Assembly: GCA_965205525.1 (NCBI GenBank)
Contig: OZ242171.1
Coordinates: 1,860,001 to 1,924,000 of the forward strand
Direction: 5' to 3'
Origin: G965205525 sp965205525
Lineage (GTDB): Bacteria > Pseudomonadota > Gammaproteobacteria > JABABF01
Length of the DNA: 64,000 nucleotides
Each line of letters begins with the position of its first letter. Position 1 is the first letter of the stretch. The notes beneath the pieces are model-generated. The model saw nothing but the letters and a program-made list of their open reading frames with translations, had not been told where the DNA came from and ran no database searches. Shown here piece after piece: positions 48,580 to 61,264 of the stretch. The translations under genes and the position numbers were made by a program.

Positions 48580-48607
48580 TCGGCGAGCCTATTTTTCGTC
48601 CAGGCTT

Positions 48608-49450
48608 ATGGCCCAGCCTGAAAAGATTGCCCTTATTACCGGGGCCAGCCGCGGCATTGGCCGGGCGGCAGCTATCAGCCTGGCCCGCCAGGGTGTCGCC
48701 GTTGCTGTCACCGCTCGCACCATGAAAGAGGGAGAGGGTCAGGCCGTCACTCCCTTCAAGCGTGACCAGCGCACCGTTCCGGTGCCCGGCAGCGTGGCTT
48801 CCACCTTGGCGGCGGTGCGGGAATGCGGTGCCGAGGGTCTCGGTCTCCGCCTAGACATCATGGACCGTGACAGCATCAGCGCGGCGGTGGAGAAAATACT
48901 TGCGCACTTCGGGCGCATAGATATCCTAGTGAATAATGCCATCTACCAGGGGCCGGGGCTGATGTACTTGCTAGGGGATGTGACTCAGGAGCACCTGGAG
49001 TCCAGTGTTACCGGCAACCTGTTCAACCAGTTCTACCTGACGCAGAAAGTCCTGCCGGGCATGCTAGAGAGGGGGAGCGGCGTAATTATCAACATGAGCT
49101 CCGGTTCCGCTCTGATGGCGCCGCCGGCACCGGCGGACCGGGGCGGCTGGGGTTTTGCCTACGCTGCCGCCAAGAGCGGCTTTCACCGTCTGGCAGAATG
49201 TCTGCATGTGGAGCACAGGGACGACGGCATCCTCGCTTTCAATGTGGAGCCCGGGTTTACTATCACAGAAACGACCCGAGCTATTTTTGAGGACACCTCC
49301 GATTTGGAAAAGAATATGCCGAACGCCAAACCGGAGACCACCGGCGATGTCATCACCTGGCTGTCAATCCGTCCGGAAGCGGAGCGTTTTGCCGGCAAAC
49401 TCATCAGCTCGCCGAGTTTTTTTGAGAAGCAGAGTATTTCCTTTCCCTGA
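48608..49450 (+). CDS. Short-chain dehydrogenase/reductase (SDR)
   Basis: A 280-residue SDR with cofactor loop TGASRGIG and catalytic Ser and Tyr-Lys in NMSSGSA and YAAAKSG. The NNAG motif reads NNAI. A longer-than-usual loop after the second strand (residues about 40-65, with a Pro/Val-rich patch) resembles SDRs annotated with acyl-CoA or steroid metabolism. Substrate unknown. The stop codon overlaps the reading frame of the LacI remnant. Confidence 0.87.
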   Translation: MAQPEKIALITGASRGIGRAAAISLARQGVAVAVTARTMKEGEGQAVTPFKRDQRTVPVPGSVASTLAAVRECGAEGLGLRLDIMDRDSISAAVEKILAHFGRIDILVNNAIYQGPGLMYLLGDVTQEHLESSVTGNLFNQFYLTQKVLPGMLERGSGVIINMSSGSALMAPPAPADRGGWGFAYAAAKSGFHRLAECLHVEHRDDGILAFNVEPGFTITETTRAIFEDTSDLEKNMPNAKPETTGDVITWLSIRPEAERFAGKLISSPSFFEKQSISFP

Positions 49451-49833
49451 AGAAAGATAACCCGGCGGCAGACGGCAGGTTTTCGCGAATAAAAAAAACG
49501 ACGATAGCGGATGTTGCAAGGAAAGCGGGCGTCTCCATCAAGACCGTATCCCGGGTGATTAACAACGAGCCCAACGTCCGTCCGGAGAAGCAGAAAAAAG
49601 TTAAAGCAGTTGCGAAGGATGTCTCTATTGTCGGTTTTGACGATACGCAGGTCGCAAGGCAGGTGTGGCCGCGTCTTGCCACGGTGCGGCAGCCGATTCG
49701 AAAGCTGTCGGCCGCTGCATCTTTTTCCCTGATTACGCATCTGCGCGGCCATCCGGTGGAAAAGGCCCGGGAGATGATTGAGTGCGAAATAATTCTGCGG
49801 GAATCTGCGGTAACGACGTCGCTTAATCCTTAG
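49447..49833 (+). pseudogene. Internally deleted LacI-family regulator
   Basis: The frame reads KKTTIADVARKAGVSIKTVS, then RVINNEPNVRPEKQKKV, a complete LacI helix-turn-helix and hinge start. It then jumps directly to DVSIVGFDDTQVARQVWPRL and the normal LacI C-terminus. Roughly 200 residues of the sugar-binding domain are missing, and the deletion kept the frame. No ATG lies at the start; CTG 49447 (overlapping the SDR stop) or GTG 49555 are the only options. It may be dead, or express a small DNA-binding protein without effector response. Confidence 0.75.
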
Positions 49834-49846
49834 TCTCTGCTCCTCA

Positions 49847-51849
<2,003 letters not shown>

Positions 51850-51867
51850 TTATAAGCACTAGCGACA

Positions 51868-51895
51868 TTGACATTGCGCCATATTGCGATATGAT
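51868..51895 (+). promoter_or_regulatory. Strong sigma-70 promoter of the giant propeller gene
   Basis: TTGACA (51868-51873), a 16-bp spacer and TATGAT (51890-51895, 5/6 match). The spacer and -10 include the palindrome CATAT-TGCG-ATATG, a possible operator. Transcription would start about 100 nt before the TTG start codon. Confidence 0.65.
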
Positions 51896-52005
51896 TTATC
51901 CGGTTTTATGTCACAGAATTTCCCATTGTTTTAAGATTTTCATGCCGCTCTTATCCAAAGACTGGATGCGGATTTGAAAGGGTTGGGGAAGAGGAGGCTT
52001 TGTAT

Positions 52006-55000
52006 TTGAAAATCCGCTTACTACTTAATACAACTGCCAGAAAGCCCGATGCGGGCAATCAGAGGCATGGAATAAGGGGATATCTTGCAGGAATCCTGCT
52101 GTTTTCACTTTCTCTGGCGGTCGTCCCTGTCGGTGCGCAGGAGCCTGTGCCGGCGCTGAGTTTGGAAGTGACCGGGCTGCCAGCGGGCAGCGGAGCCATC
52201 CCCGAGCGGCTTCAGCTTTTCCTTGACTGTACCGAGGGGGAAGAAAACGATAATTGTTTCCAAGGACTTAAAGGACCCTCTACAGCCTTTGGCGGCATTG
52301 CCCTCAGCCCGGACGGCAGGCTGCTGGCAGTTCTGGGGGCGGGCGATAATGCTCTCAGTCTGTGGCAGGTGGATACTGCCTCTGACACTATCAGCCGGAG
52401 TGCTCTTTATTGCAGTTCTGTGGGTTCTTGCCCAGGAGGCACGGATGTAGAGTATGGCCTTGAAGCGCCAAACGATCTCACTTTCAGCCATGATGGCGAG
52501 CTGCTGATGGTTGCTAATCTTGAATCAAGATCTTTAAGCGTCTGGCAGGTGAATGCAGAAGCTGGAACGCTCACTCGGAGCGCAGTCTACTGGGATAGCG
52601 GCACCACAGGCAGAGGCAACTGTCAAGACGTTTTCAGGGACATAGACCAGTGCTCTGCTAGGGAGAACAGTGACGGTGCAAGAATAGGATTAGTTGAAAA
52701 CGGCGGGTATCTCGCCGACGGGCTGAACGGAGCTTTTGATGTCGCGGCCAGCCCGACTCATGATCTGCTGTTCATTACAGGCAGGAGTGATAGAGCTCTC
52801 AGTGTGTGGGCAATAGATGCGCAGGCCGGCACTCTCACCCAGATTGCACTTTACAAGGGCGGCAGTTCAGGGGCAACGGCTTGCTCAGGCACAGGCTTCA
52901 GCGGGGCAAACTGTGAGGACGAGCTGAGCGGATTGCAGGGAGTGCGCGGTCTCACAGTGAGTCCGGACGGCAGGTTGGTATTGGTTGCGGGCTCTGGCGA
53001 AAATGCTCTGAGCGTCTGGCGGGTGAACCCGGAAGCCAGCGGTACTGCAGTCTTGACGCAAACCGATATTTATGAAGATGGGGCAAATGGCATTGACGGT
53101 CTTGGCGGTGTGCAGGATATTGCAGTGAGCCCGAATGGTCGCCTCGCATTTGCCACAGGTACTGACGAAAATGCACTCAGCGTATGGCGGGTGAATGCGG
53201 CGGCTGGCACCCTCACCCAGACCGCCCTTTATTGGGATATTAATGCTGAGAACTGCACAGATGCCGAGGAAGCTCAGGGAAACTGCTTTGATGGTCTCAC
53301 ATCGGTTCGCAATCTCACCCTCAGCCCGGACGGCAGACTGCTGTTTGTGACCGCGGTAACCGATGATTCCCTCAGTGCCTTTGAGGTGGATGATTCCAGC
53401 AGCACCCTTCGGCAGACTGCTCTCAGCCGGATAAGGTCCAATGTGCTTGTCGGGTTAAACACTGCAGCCGATGTCATTTTCGGGCCCCTCAGCGCGCCCG
53501 ATGCCGCTGTCGGATTGGGCAACCCGGCCGGTGTTGTCGTCAGCGCCGCCGGCACAGTATTTCTTAAGGCGGGTGCGGGCACTGCCGTAGGCGCTCTTTC
53601 CACTTGGCGGGTGACACCTCTTGTGCCGACATACAGCTCAGTTGTGCTGACCGTGGAGACGGATAGGGTGCTGTCTACGCCGACAACAGCAGCGGTGAAA
53701 TTGATATCACGGCGGGACATGCGAGAGTTGCTGCTGCCAGTGACTCTGTCCAGCGCGTCGGTTGAGGCGACGATTCCGGCAGGCATGCTGACCCCGGGCC
53801 TGTGGGATATTACTGTGCAAACGGAGCCGGGTGCGGCGGACGTGACAGGGGCACAGGGACTCTTGAGGGTGGCGCCGCTGTCTTTGCGTCTGCAGAGAGA
53901 GCAGCAGGGAGACCAGGTGAATCTTCGTGCCACAACTACAGAAGGCCCGCCGATTGCGGCGATTACAGTTACAGTGCAGGTGACGGATACCGACGTAAGT
54001 ACAGCGGTCACTTTTACGCTCACTCCCGAGAATTTCCAAGATGTTCTCGTTCCGTTTCCGGCGGGTGCCCTGCCCTCGGGACGTTACAGTGTCTCTTTAA
54101 CGAGCTCGCCGACCGGCACTATAAACACGGTTTCAACGAGAGCTGCGTTGATGGTGCGTGATTACACTCTGAGCTTGGAGGCACCGGCCGAGACTCTGAC
54201 AGCTAACGAATTCTCGGTCACGGTGAGCGCAGCGCCCTCCCTGGAGACGACACTTAGGGTTACAGTAACACTGCGAAATGACGGAGTGGCGCTACAGACG
54301 CGCCTGGCAATCTTAACGGCGGCCACTCCCTCACAGGCTGTGGCTTTCACGGCACCCGATGCTTCCTCCCCCATAACCGTGATGCTGGATACGGAGACTA
54401 TGGCCGAGGATGAGTCTGTGACAGTGGTGGAGGCAAGTATCGCGAATGTGCTTATTCTGCCGTTGCCGGCCGTTCGCCTTGTGTTCAGTGAGAACACAGC
54501 GCGTATCGGCATGGATGTCAGTGTGAATGGTGTGCGTATTATGGTGGACAGCATGCCATTGACGGCTGCGATTGTGACAGTCAAGGCGACACTGCGGAAT
54601 AGCCGCCAGACGAGCATAACGGCGTCGGTTGAAGTGGGGCCGGATAATTTTGAGAACCTCCGCGCTATGTTTTCGGTGGTCGGCGTGCCGGCAGGGCTCT
54701 GGGACTTGTCGGCGAGCTCTTCACCCCCCAATGCTCTGGATACCACTGGCTTCACCGGCACATTGCGACTAAACGCATTACCGTTCTTGGTGTTGCCAGA
54801 AGATAATATGCCGGCGGGGCGCAGCCTGAAGGTTTCATTGCGGACCGTTCTTCTTGTGACAGAGGAATTCAGGCTCAGCGCGATAAGGCAGGGAAGCAGC
54901 CCAGAAGTGCGGATAGAAGCAGATACGCCCATCACCTTCACAAATACAGACGCCGGTACGGCGACGTTTGCAGCGGGCTTAGATTCAGGAGTGTGGAGAT

Positions 55001-58000
55001 TTCGGCTGTCGCCAAGACCGGGTGAGAACTTCGTGGAAATTTTCTCTTCAGGCTTTCCCATGCTGACGGTATCGCAGCGGCTTCTGACGCTGACACCGAC
55101 CCAAGAGGGCGCCCAAGTGCAGGTTCACTTAGCGGCTATAGGAGGAGCGCCGGCGACGCCGGTGACAGCGATGGTGGTGGCAGAGGGTGGCGCAACGAGC
55201 AGGACACTGGAAATCACTCTTGGGCCAGATGCTGCTGAGAGTGTCTCTGCATTCCCGCCAGGCGTTCTGCCGCCAGGTGTCTATGATTTTTCAGTGGTTT
55301 CTTTATTGCCGCCCGACATCGCAATGATTGATAATGAAACAGGCACAACTACGCTGACAGTGGTATCGGGACTGAGTTTCATGCTGCCGACGGGCTCAAC
55401 GCTGCCGGCGGGAAGCACAGTGATGGTTACGGTAATACGCAACAGCTTGGGAAGTGCGCTTCTGGATATTGATGCATATACTGGGGATGGAGACATTGAA
55501 GACAGCACGATAGTGTCAGCCAACGAAGTCGTTTCTTTTCCTGAGGATATGCTTACTGGGATGGCGGTATTTTCTGCGGGGAGTTTGCTTCCCAACATAT
55601 GGAGATTTAGGAGTAGTAATGATCTGAATATTGGGAGCAATGATAGGGTCACTGCATTGACCATAGAAGATCGGGTCCAGGTAACCCTGACCCCCGATGC
55701 ATCTGCGGTGTCGGCAGGGGGGGCGGTCCGCCTGGTTGCGACCGCGGTGCCTTCGCTGGCTGAAAGCCTCGGCAGGGTGCTCATTACGGTTACGGCGACC
55801 GGAAGCAGTGGCCTCGCCTCTGGGCAATCAGAGGAGCAGATGGTCACTCTGTCATCGGAGCTGAATGCTGAACCAGTGATATTCCCGCGCCTGGCTTCGG
55901 GCGTCTGGATGATTAACGGGACGGACGCAAGAAACGCTGTGACCATTCCTGAAACAGAAGTCACCGTAGTGCTGTCAGCGGTAATTTTTGAGTCGACAGC
56001 GTCACTGACCGATATAGATGGCGCCATGCGGCGGGCGGTGGCAGTGGGCAGCGATGTGCGCCTTGGACTGACGGCAGACCCTGCACCGGGCACGTCGGTG
56101 ACGGTCACGGTGAGTGCTGTAGATGGCGATACGGGGGAGACGACAACGACAGAGGTCATGCTCTCGTCGAGCGCACCTGCGGCTGAAGCGCTATTCAGCG
56201 GGGCGAATGCCCTGGGTGTGGGCACATGGGGGTTTACCGCTGTGGCGAACCCGACTGATACAGTGGTATTTCAAGCAGCACCGATGGTGGTTGTGCTGGT
56301 GCCGACAATAATTCTCACATCGGACAGCGATGGAGAGACTGTGCGCGTAACCCAGCCGGTGCGCTTGACGGTAGCCTCAATGCCGTTTGCGCCAGGCATG
56401 CCTGTAGAGATCAGTGTCCTTGCATCTCTTGGAGATAGAGAAAGCACGCAAATGGTCACCCTGTCGCCAGAAATGAGCTCGGCGTCGGTCGAATTTACGC
56501 CGGACGTGCTGGGCCGGGTGGTGGGTGATTGGACCTTTACAGCAACAGCAGAGCCGGAGGGATTGGCAGATGTATCCGGGGCGGCGGTGACCGTGCCGGT
56601 AGGGCTGCCTGCAGTGCTTCTGACGCCGGTGGGAACAAGCTTAGACACAGGCAGCAGCGTGGTGCTGACAGTGAGCACAGATGCTCCGATAGAGGGCGAA
56701 GTCAGCATCACGGTGACAGGTATGTCAGAGGCAGGTCCGTTGCCACCCATGGCGGTTGTGCTGAGCCCGGGTGATACTGAAGAGACGGTAGATTTTGGTG
56801 TACTGCCCGAAGGCGAATACACCTTTACGGCAACATCCACGCCGACAGGCACTGTAGAGACCGTTTTTTCGACAGTGACGGTGATCATCGCCCCGGGCGG
56901 GAACCTATTGGACAGCCTTTCTCTGACACCGAGACAAATCGTGCAGGGCACTGTCGCCATCCTGAGGGTGGAGAAGGTCAGGTCGGCAGACAGTGCGCAG
57001 ACTGTGACCGTTCTAAGAGATGGGGTGCCAGAGGGGGATCTGGTTATTCCTGCTGATTCACCCTCTGCCGAGGCAATGGTGCGGGGAGACGGTATCGGCG
57101 CATACACCTACTCTTTGGGAGACCCGAACAGCGAGCTGGCCAACGAAGAAGAGGAGCGTTTCCGACAGCCGCTGCGCGTGGTGGCCGATGTGCAGCTTAG
57201 CTTCGGGTTAAGTTTTGGCTATGTTGGTCAGTCTGTGGGCATCCGTGCAGCCTTGGTGGATGCAGACGGAAGCGCCGAAAGCCTGGACACGAGCGTGACG
57301 CTGACCCTGCGGGCTGAGGAAGAAACGAGCGGGATGGTTTTGGATGACATCTCGCTGACAATCCCTGCAACAACGATATCCGGCAGCGCCGTATTCCTGC
57401 CGTCCATAGCCACTACTTGGACAATAACCGTAAGCGAGATAAGTCCGCCGGATGCCCTGCTGGTGCCGGCGGTCAGTATTGCACCGGCAGCAATAGCTAT
57501 CAGGGAGCCGCTGCAGCTGGTGCTTATGCCGACTATTTCTTCGGTGCTTATCGGCAGTCCGATTGAACTGATGATAACTGCTGGCAACGCAGCAGATGTG
57601 GAGGTGACGGCACTGACGGTAAGAGCCGTGCGGGGAGAAAATGGGCGATCAGACAGCCTGAGTCTGCCCACAGAAAATGAGGTGACAGTACAGCTAGACA
57701 GCCTGAGTCTGCCCACAAATGTGGTGTTCAGGGCGGGCGATTTGGGGATCGGTGAATGGCAGTTTGAATTAATTGCAGAGCCCGCCTTTGCAATATCAGT
57801 TTCAGCGCCGGCGACAGTGACCCTGCTGGATGCAAACCTGGACCTCAGCTTGCCGGACGGGGACGGGGTAGGTGCGGATGATTTGATATTGCTATTGCGC
57901 TACCAGATATTGTGTGTCAGGCGGGTGCGGCCGGAATTTGACTGTGCAGACGGCCGGAATCTTACGCGCAACTTGAGCGCCGCCGACTATGATCTGCCGA

Positions 58001-58188
58001 GGCTGGTTGACCTGCGTGTGCCGGATGTGGCGAGCGACGGCATCGATCGAGTGAGGGCAGACATTTTTATATTGATGAGTTATCTGCAGGGGGTTGAAGG
58101 AGAGGAAATTTTCCCTCCCTTTGTGGCGCAAGAAGGTCGGGCGGGACTTCTGCGTGTCGTTCGGCACCTGCTGGACAGAGGGCAGTAA
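52006..58188 (+). CDS. Giant secreted protein: seven-bladed propeller, Ig-like repeats, dockerin-like C-terminus
   Basis: A 2060-residue protein starting at TTG 52006, eight bases after GAGGAGG (TTG 52000 is too close). A signal peptide ends near VGAQEP. Residues about 85-540 form seven propeller blades with the word SPDGRLL...DNALSVWRV, similar to 6-phosphogluconolactonase/YncE-type propellers. Residues about 540-1945 hold roughly 14 Ig-like beta-sandwich repeats of about 100 residues, with motifs such as LPPGVYDFS and VGTWGFTA. The end (about 1945-2060) has DGDGVGADDLILLLRY and a second related segment around two Cys, resembling calcium-binding dockerin repeats. Ig regions have few Cys and high Thr/Val. 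Likely surface-exposed or secreted adhesin or scaffold; no catalytic site is identified. Confidence 0.88.
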   Translation: MKIRLLLNTTARKPDAGNQRHGIRGYLAGILLFSLSLAVVPVGAQEPVPALSLEVTGLPAGSGAIPERLQLFLDCTEGEENDNCFQGLKGPSTAFGGIALSPDGRLLAVLGAGDNALSLWQVDTASDTISRSALYCSSVGSCPGGTDVEYGLEAPNDLTFSHDGELLMVANLESRSLSVWQVNAEAGTLTRSAVYWDSGTTGRGNCQDVFRDIDQCSARENSDGARIGLVENGGYLADGLNGAFDVAASPTHDLLFITGRSDRALSVWAIDAQAGTLTQIALYKGGSSGATACSGTGFSGANCEDELSGLQGVRGLTVSPDGRLVLVAGSGENALSVWRVNPEASGTAVLTQTDIYEDGANGIDGLGGVQDIAVSPNGRLAFATGTDENALSVWRVNAAAGTLTQTALYWDINAENCTDAEEAQGNCFDGLTSVRNLTLSPDGRLLFVTAVTDDSLSAFEVDDSSSTLRQTALSRIRSNVLVGLNTAADVIFGPLSAPDAAVGLGNPAGVVVSAAGTVFLKAGAGTAVGALSTWRVTPLVPTYSSVVLTVETDRVLSTPTTAAVKLISRRDMRELLLPVTLSSASVEATIPAGMLTPGLWDITVQTEPGAADVTGAQGLLRVAPLSLRLQREQQGDQVNLRATTTEGPPIAAITVTVQVTDTDVSTAVTFTLTPENFQDVLVPFPAGALPSGRYSVSLTSSPTGTINTVSTRAALMVRDYTLSLEAPAETLTANEFSVTVSAAPSLETTLRVTVTLRNDGVALQTRLAILTAATPSQAVAFTAPDASSPITVMLDTETMAEDESVTVVEASIANVLILPLPAVRLVFSENTARIGMDVSVNGVRIMVDSMPLTAAIVTVKATLRNSRQTSITASVEVGPDNFENLRAMFSVVGVPAGLWDLSASSSPPNALDTTGFTGTLRLNALPFLVLPEDNMPAGRSLKVSLRTVLLVTEEFRLSAIRQGSSPEVRIEADTPITFTNTDAGTATFAAGLDSGVWRFRLSPRPGENFVEIFSSGFPMLTVSQRLLTLTPTQEGAQVQVHLAAIGGAPATPVTAMVVAEGGATSRTLEITLGPDAAESVSAFPPGVLPPGVYDFSVVSLLPPDIAMIDNETGTTTLTVVSGLSFMLPTGSTLPAGSTVMVTVIRNSLGSALLDIDAYTGDGDIEDSTIVSANEVVSFPEDMLTGMAVFSAGSLLPNIWRFRSSNDLNIGSNDRVTALTIEDRVQVTLTPDASAVSAGGAVRLVATAVPSLAESLGRVLITVTATGSSGLASGQSEEQMVTLSSELNAEPVIFPRLASGVWMINGTDARNAVTIPETEVTVVLSAVIFESTASLTDIDGAMRRAVAVGSDVRLGLTADPAPGTSVTVTVSAVDGDTGETTTTEVMLSSSAPAAEALFSGANALGVGTWGFTAVANPTDTVVFQAAPMVVVLVPTIILTSDSDGETVRVTQPVRLTVASMPFAPGMPVEISVLASLGDRESTQMVTLSPEMSSASVEFTPDVLGRVVGDWTFTATAEPEGLADVSGAAVTVPVGLPAVLLTPVGTSLDTGSSVVLTVSTDAPIEGEVSITVTGMSEAGPLPPMAVVLSPGDTEETVDFGVLPEGEYTFTATSTPTGTVETVFSTVTVIIAPGGNLLDSLSLTPRQIVQGTVAILRVEKVRSADSAQTVTVLRDGVPEGDLVIPADSPSAEAMVRGDGIGAYTYSLGDPNSELANEEEERFRQPLRVVADVQLSFGLSFGYVGQSVGIRAALVDADGSAESLDTSVTLTLRAEEETSGMVLDDISLTIPATTISGSAVFLPSIATTWTITVSEISPPDALLVPAVSIAPAAIAIREPLQLVLMPTISSVLIGSPIELMITAGNAADVEVTALTVRAVRGENGRSDSLSLPTENEVTVQLDSLSLPTNVVFRAGDLGIGEWQFELIAEPAFAISVSAPATVTLLDANLDLSLPDGDGVGADDLILLLRYQILCVRRVRPEFDCADGRNLTRNLSAADYDLPRLVDLRVPDVASDGIDRVRADIFILMSYLQGVEGEEIFPPFVAQEGRAGLLRVVRHLLDRGQ
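57651..57717 (+). repeat. 45-bp-period direct repeat in the giant gene
   Basis: A 22-bp word beginning AGACAGCCTGAG occurs at 57651-57672 and 57696-57717, in frame 15 codons apart. Both copies encode DSLSLPT. It is a small recent in-frame duplication within the last Ig-like repeat. Confidence 0.85.
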
Positions 58189-58199
58189 CCCCTGTCCCC

Positions 58200-59060
58200 G
58201 TGAGCAGGCAAACCCCTGGGCTTCTTCTCGGCGGACTGCAATTCTGCGAATGCCCCCGCTGGCGCGACGGGCGCCTGTGGTTTTCTGACATGACCGCCGG
58301 GCGCATACTGGCGACGGACATGGCGGGGCATGCCGAGGAAATCGCCCGCTGGGAAGGCAGACCCGCCGGTCTCGGCTGGCTGCCGGACGGACGGCTTCTG
58401 GCGGTATCCATGCTGGACTGCCGGCTGATGTGCCTGGACAAAGAGAACTGGCGCGAGCTCGCTGACCTCAGTTCCTGGTGCGGCGGTCACGCCAATGATA
58501 TGGTGGTGGACAGCGAGGGACGCGCCTATGTGGGCAATATCGGCTTTGACCTTGAAGCCGAACCCTTTGAGCCCCGGCCCACAGTGCTCCTGTGTATTGC
58601 GCCGGATGGACAGGTGCAGGTGGCGGCGGAGGAGCTCATTGCTCCCAATGGCATGGCCCTCTCTCCCTCCGGGAAGCAGCTGATACTGGCTGAATCCGGA
58701 GCGTATCGCCTGCTGTCCTACGACATTGCCGCCGATGGCAGTCTCAGCAATCGGCGGGTCTTCGCCGAACTGCCGGAGGGTGCTGCCCCGGATGGCATCT
58801 GCCTGGATGCGGAAGGAGCGGTATGGGCCGCCAGTCCCACCTCGGGGGAGTTCCTGCGCCTGGCGGAAGGGGGCGATGTGCTGCAGCGTATTTCCTGCCC
58901 CGGCCGTGCACCGGTGGCGGTTGCTCTGGGCGGTGAGCAGGGACGCACTCTGTTCTGCCTCAGTGCTCCCCGCATGAGCATGAGGGAATCCGCCATGCTC
59001 AGCGATGCGCGCATTGAAACCGTGCAGGTAGAATCTCCAGGAGCAGGCCTTCCTTGCTAG
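58200..59060 (+). CDS. SMP-30/gluconolactonase family protein
   Basis: A 286-residue six-bladed propeller of the gluconolactonase/regucalcin family. Metal-ligand positions appear kept: Glu in QFCECPRW, Asn in GGHANDMVVDSEG, Asn in PNGMALSPSG and Asp in PDGICLDAEGAVW. These enzymes hydrolyse sugar or other lactones using a divalent metal. It begins at a GTG 11 bp after the giant gene and may be co-transcribed with it, although its ribosome binding site is weak. It has no signal peptide, so it is probably cytosolic. Confidence 0.85.
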   Translation: MSRQTPGLLLGGLQFCECPRWRDGRLWFSDMTAGRILATDMAGHAEEIARWEGRPAGLGWLPDGRLLAVSMLDCRLMCLDKENWRELADLSSWCGGHANDMVVDSEGRAYVGNIGFDLEAEPFEPRPTVLLCIAPDGQVQVAAEELIAPNGMALSPSGKQLILAESGAYRLLSYDIAADGSLSNRRVFAELPEGAAPDGICLDAEGAVWAASPTSGEFLRLAEGGDVLQRISCPGRAPVAVALGGEQGRTLFCLSAPRMSMRESAMLSDARIETVQVESPGAGLPC

Positions 59061-59184
59061 AGCGAAAGCGGCAGCGCCTGGGGGGAGCAGCCCATGGGCA
59101 GACGCTCGGGCATGTCCTGCCCCTGAGCAGGCAGCCCGCATCTGTGTATAATTCCGTTTCCAGCTGGCGAGAGCAGTCTTTCCG

Positions 59185-59580
59185 GTGAACAGCGGACGAC
59201 GGATTCCGAGTATTCCCGGCAGGCAGGCCGCCTTCCGCATCCTCTTCGGTCTCGGTGCGGCGGCTCTTCTGGCATCAGCCTTTCTGGCATCGGTGGATTT
59301 TGCTGCTGCCCGATCGGTATTTGCGGGATGCATGCTTTGTGTGCTGCCGAGTCTGTGGGCCGCCTTTGTCGCCTTTCGTCCGGCGCGGGCATCTGAGCCG
59401 GGGCGAATCGTGGGGCACATGTTCCGCGCCCAGTTCGGCAAATGGCTGCTCACTGCGGCGCTGATGCTCTTGGCTATCGCTGGAATACAGTCTGGCAGCT
59501 TGACCGCAGGTATTTTTTTTGCGGCCTATGGTGTGGCACTGGCGACCTACCTGGCACTCAGTGCACGGTGGAGCCTTTGA
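59185..59580 (+). CDS. atpI: ATP synthase subunit I
   Basis: A 131-residue small membrane protein with four hydrophobic segments, for example ILFGLGAAALLASAFLA and LLTAALMLLAIAGI. Position immediately before atpB and the general pattern identify AtpI, which helps assemble the c-ring or supply magnesium. It starts with GTG. Sequence conservation in this family is low, so the call rests mainly on position. Confidence 0.85.
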   Translation: MNSGRRIPSIPGRQAAFRILFGLGAAALLASAFLASVDFAAARSVFAGCMLCVLPSLWAAFVAFRPARASEPGRIVGHMFRAQFGKWLLTAALMLLAIAGIQSGSLTAGIFFAAYGVALATYLALSARWSL

Positions 59581-59588
59581 ACCGATAA

Positions 59589-60755
<1,167 letters not shown>

Positions 60756-60788
60756 AGCGAGAGCGGAGCGCCCGCAGGGGGGCTGACC

Positions 60789-61259
60789 ATGAACATCAAC
60801 ATGACGATGCTCGGGCAGGCGCTGGCCTTTGCCTTCTTCGTCTGGTTCTGTATGCGCTACGTATGGCCGCCGATTATCGCGGCCCTGCGGGAGCGTCAGG
60901 CCACGATTGCAGAGGGTTTAGATGCAGCGGAGCGCGGACAGCGCAGCCTGGAAGATGCTGGGCAGAAGGTGCAGGAATTGACCCAGGAGGCCAAGCGGCA
61001 GGCCGCAGCTATTCTGGAGCAGGCCAATCGCCGGGCGGATCAGGTGGTAGAGGAGGCCAAAGAGCAGGCCCGGACCGAGGGCGAGCGTCTGAAAGCCGCC
61101 GCCCGGGCCGAAGTGGAGCAGGAGGCGAGCCGCGCCCGGGAAAGCTTGCGCCGGGAAGTCGGGGCCTTGGCCCTCGCCGGTGCAGAGAAGGTGCTGGGCC
61201 GGGTGGTGGACCGCAATGCCCACCAGGATCTAGTGGCAGAGCTCGCTAAAGAGCTCTGA
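60789..61259 (+). CDS. atpF: ATP synthase F0 subunit b
   Basis: A 156-residue stator subunit, the same length as in E. coli. A single N-terminal membrane helix ([20 protein letters not shown]) is followed by a long charged helix rich in Ala, Glu, Gln and Arg, the parallel coiled coil that links F0 to F1 through delta. It is the normal gene between c and delta. Confidence 0.97.
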   Translation: MNINMTMLGQALAFAFFVWFCMRYVWPPIIAALRERQATIAEGLDAAERGQRSLEDAGQKVQELTQEAKRQAAAILEQANRRADQVVEEAKEQARTEGERLKAAARAEVEQEASRARESLRREVGALALAGAEKVLGRVVDRNAHQDLVAELAKEL

Positions 61260-61264
61260 GCGAT

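Noticed and set aside
53274..57716. Series of 160-315-codon minus-strand frames under the giant gene
   Set aside because: They arise from the Thr/Val-rich codon pattern of the Ig repeats. The sense strand has a signal peptide, promoter and ordered domains.
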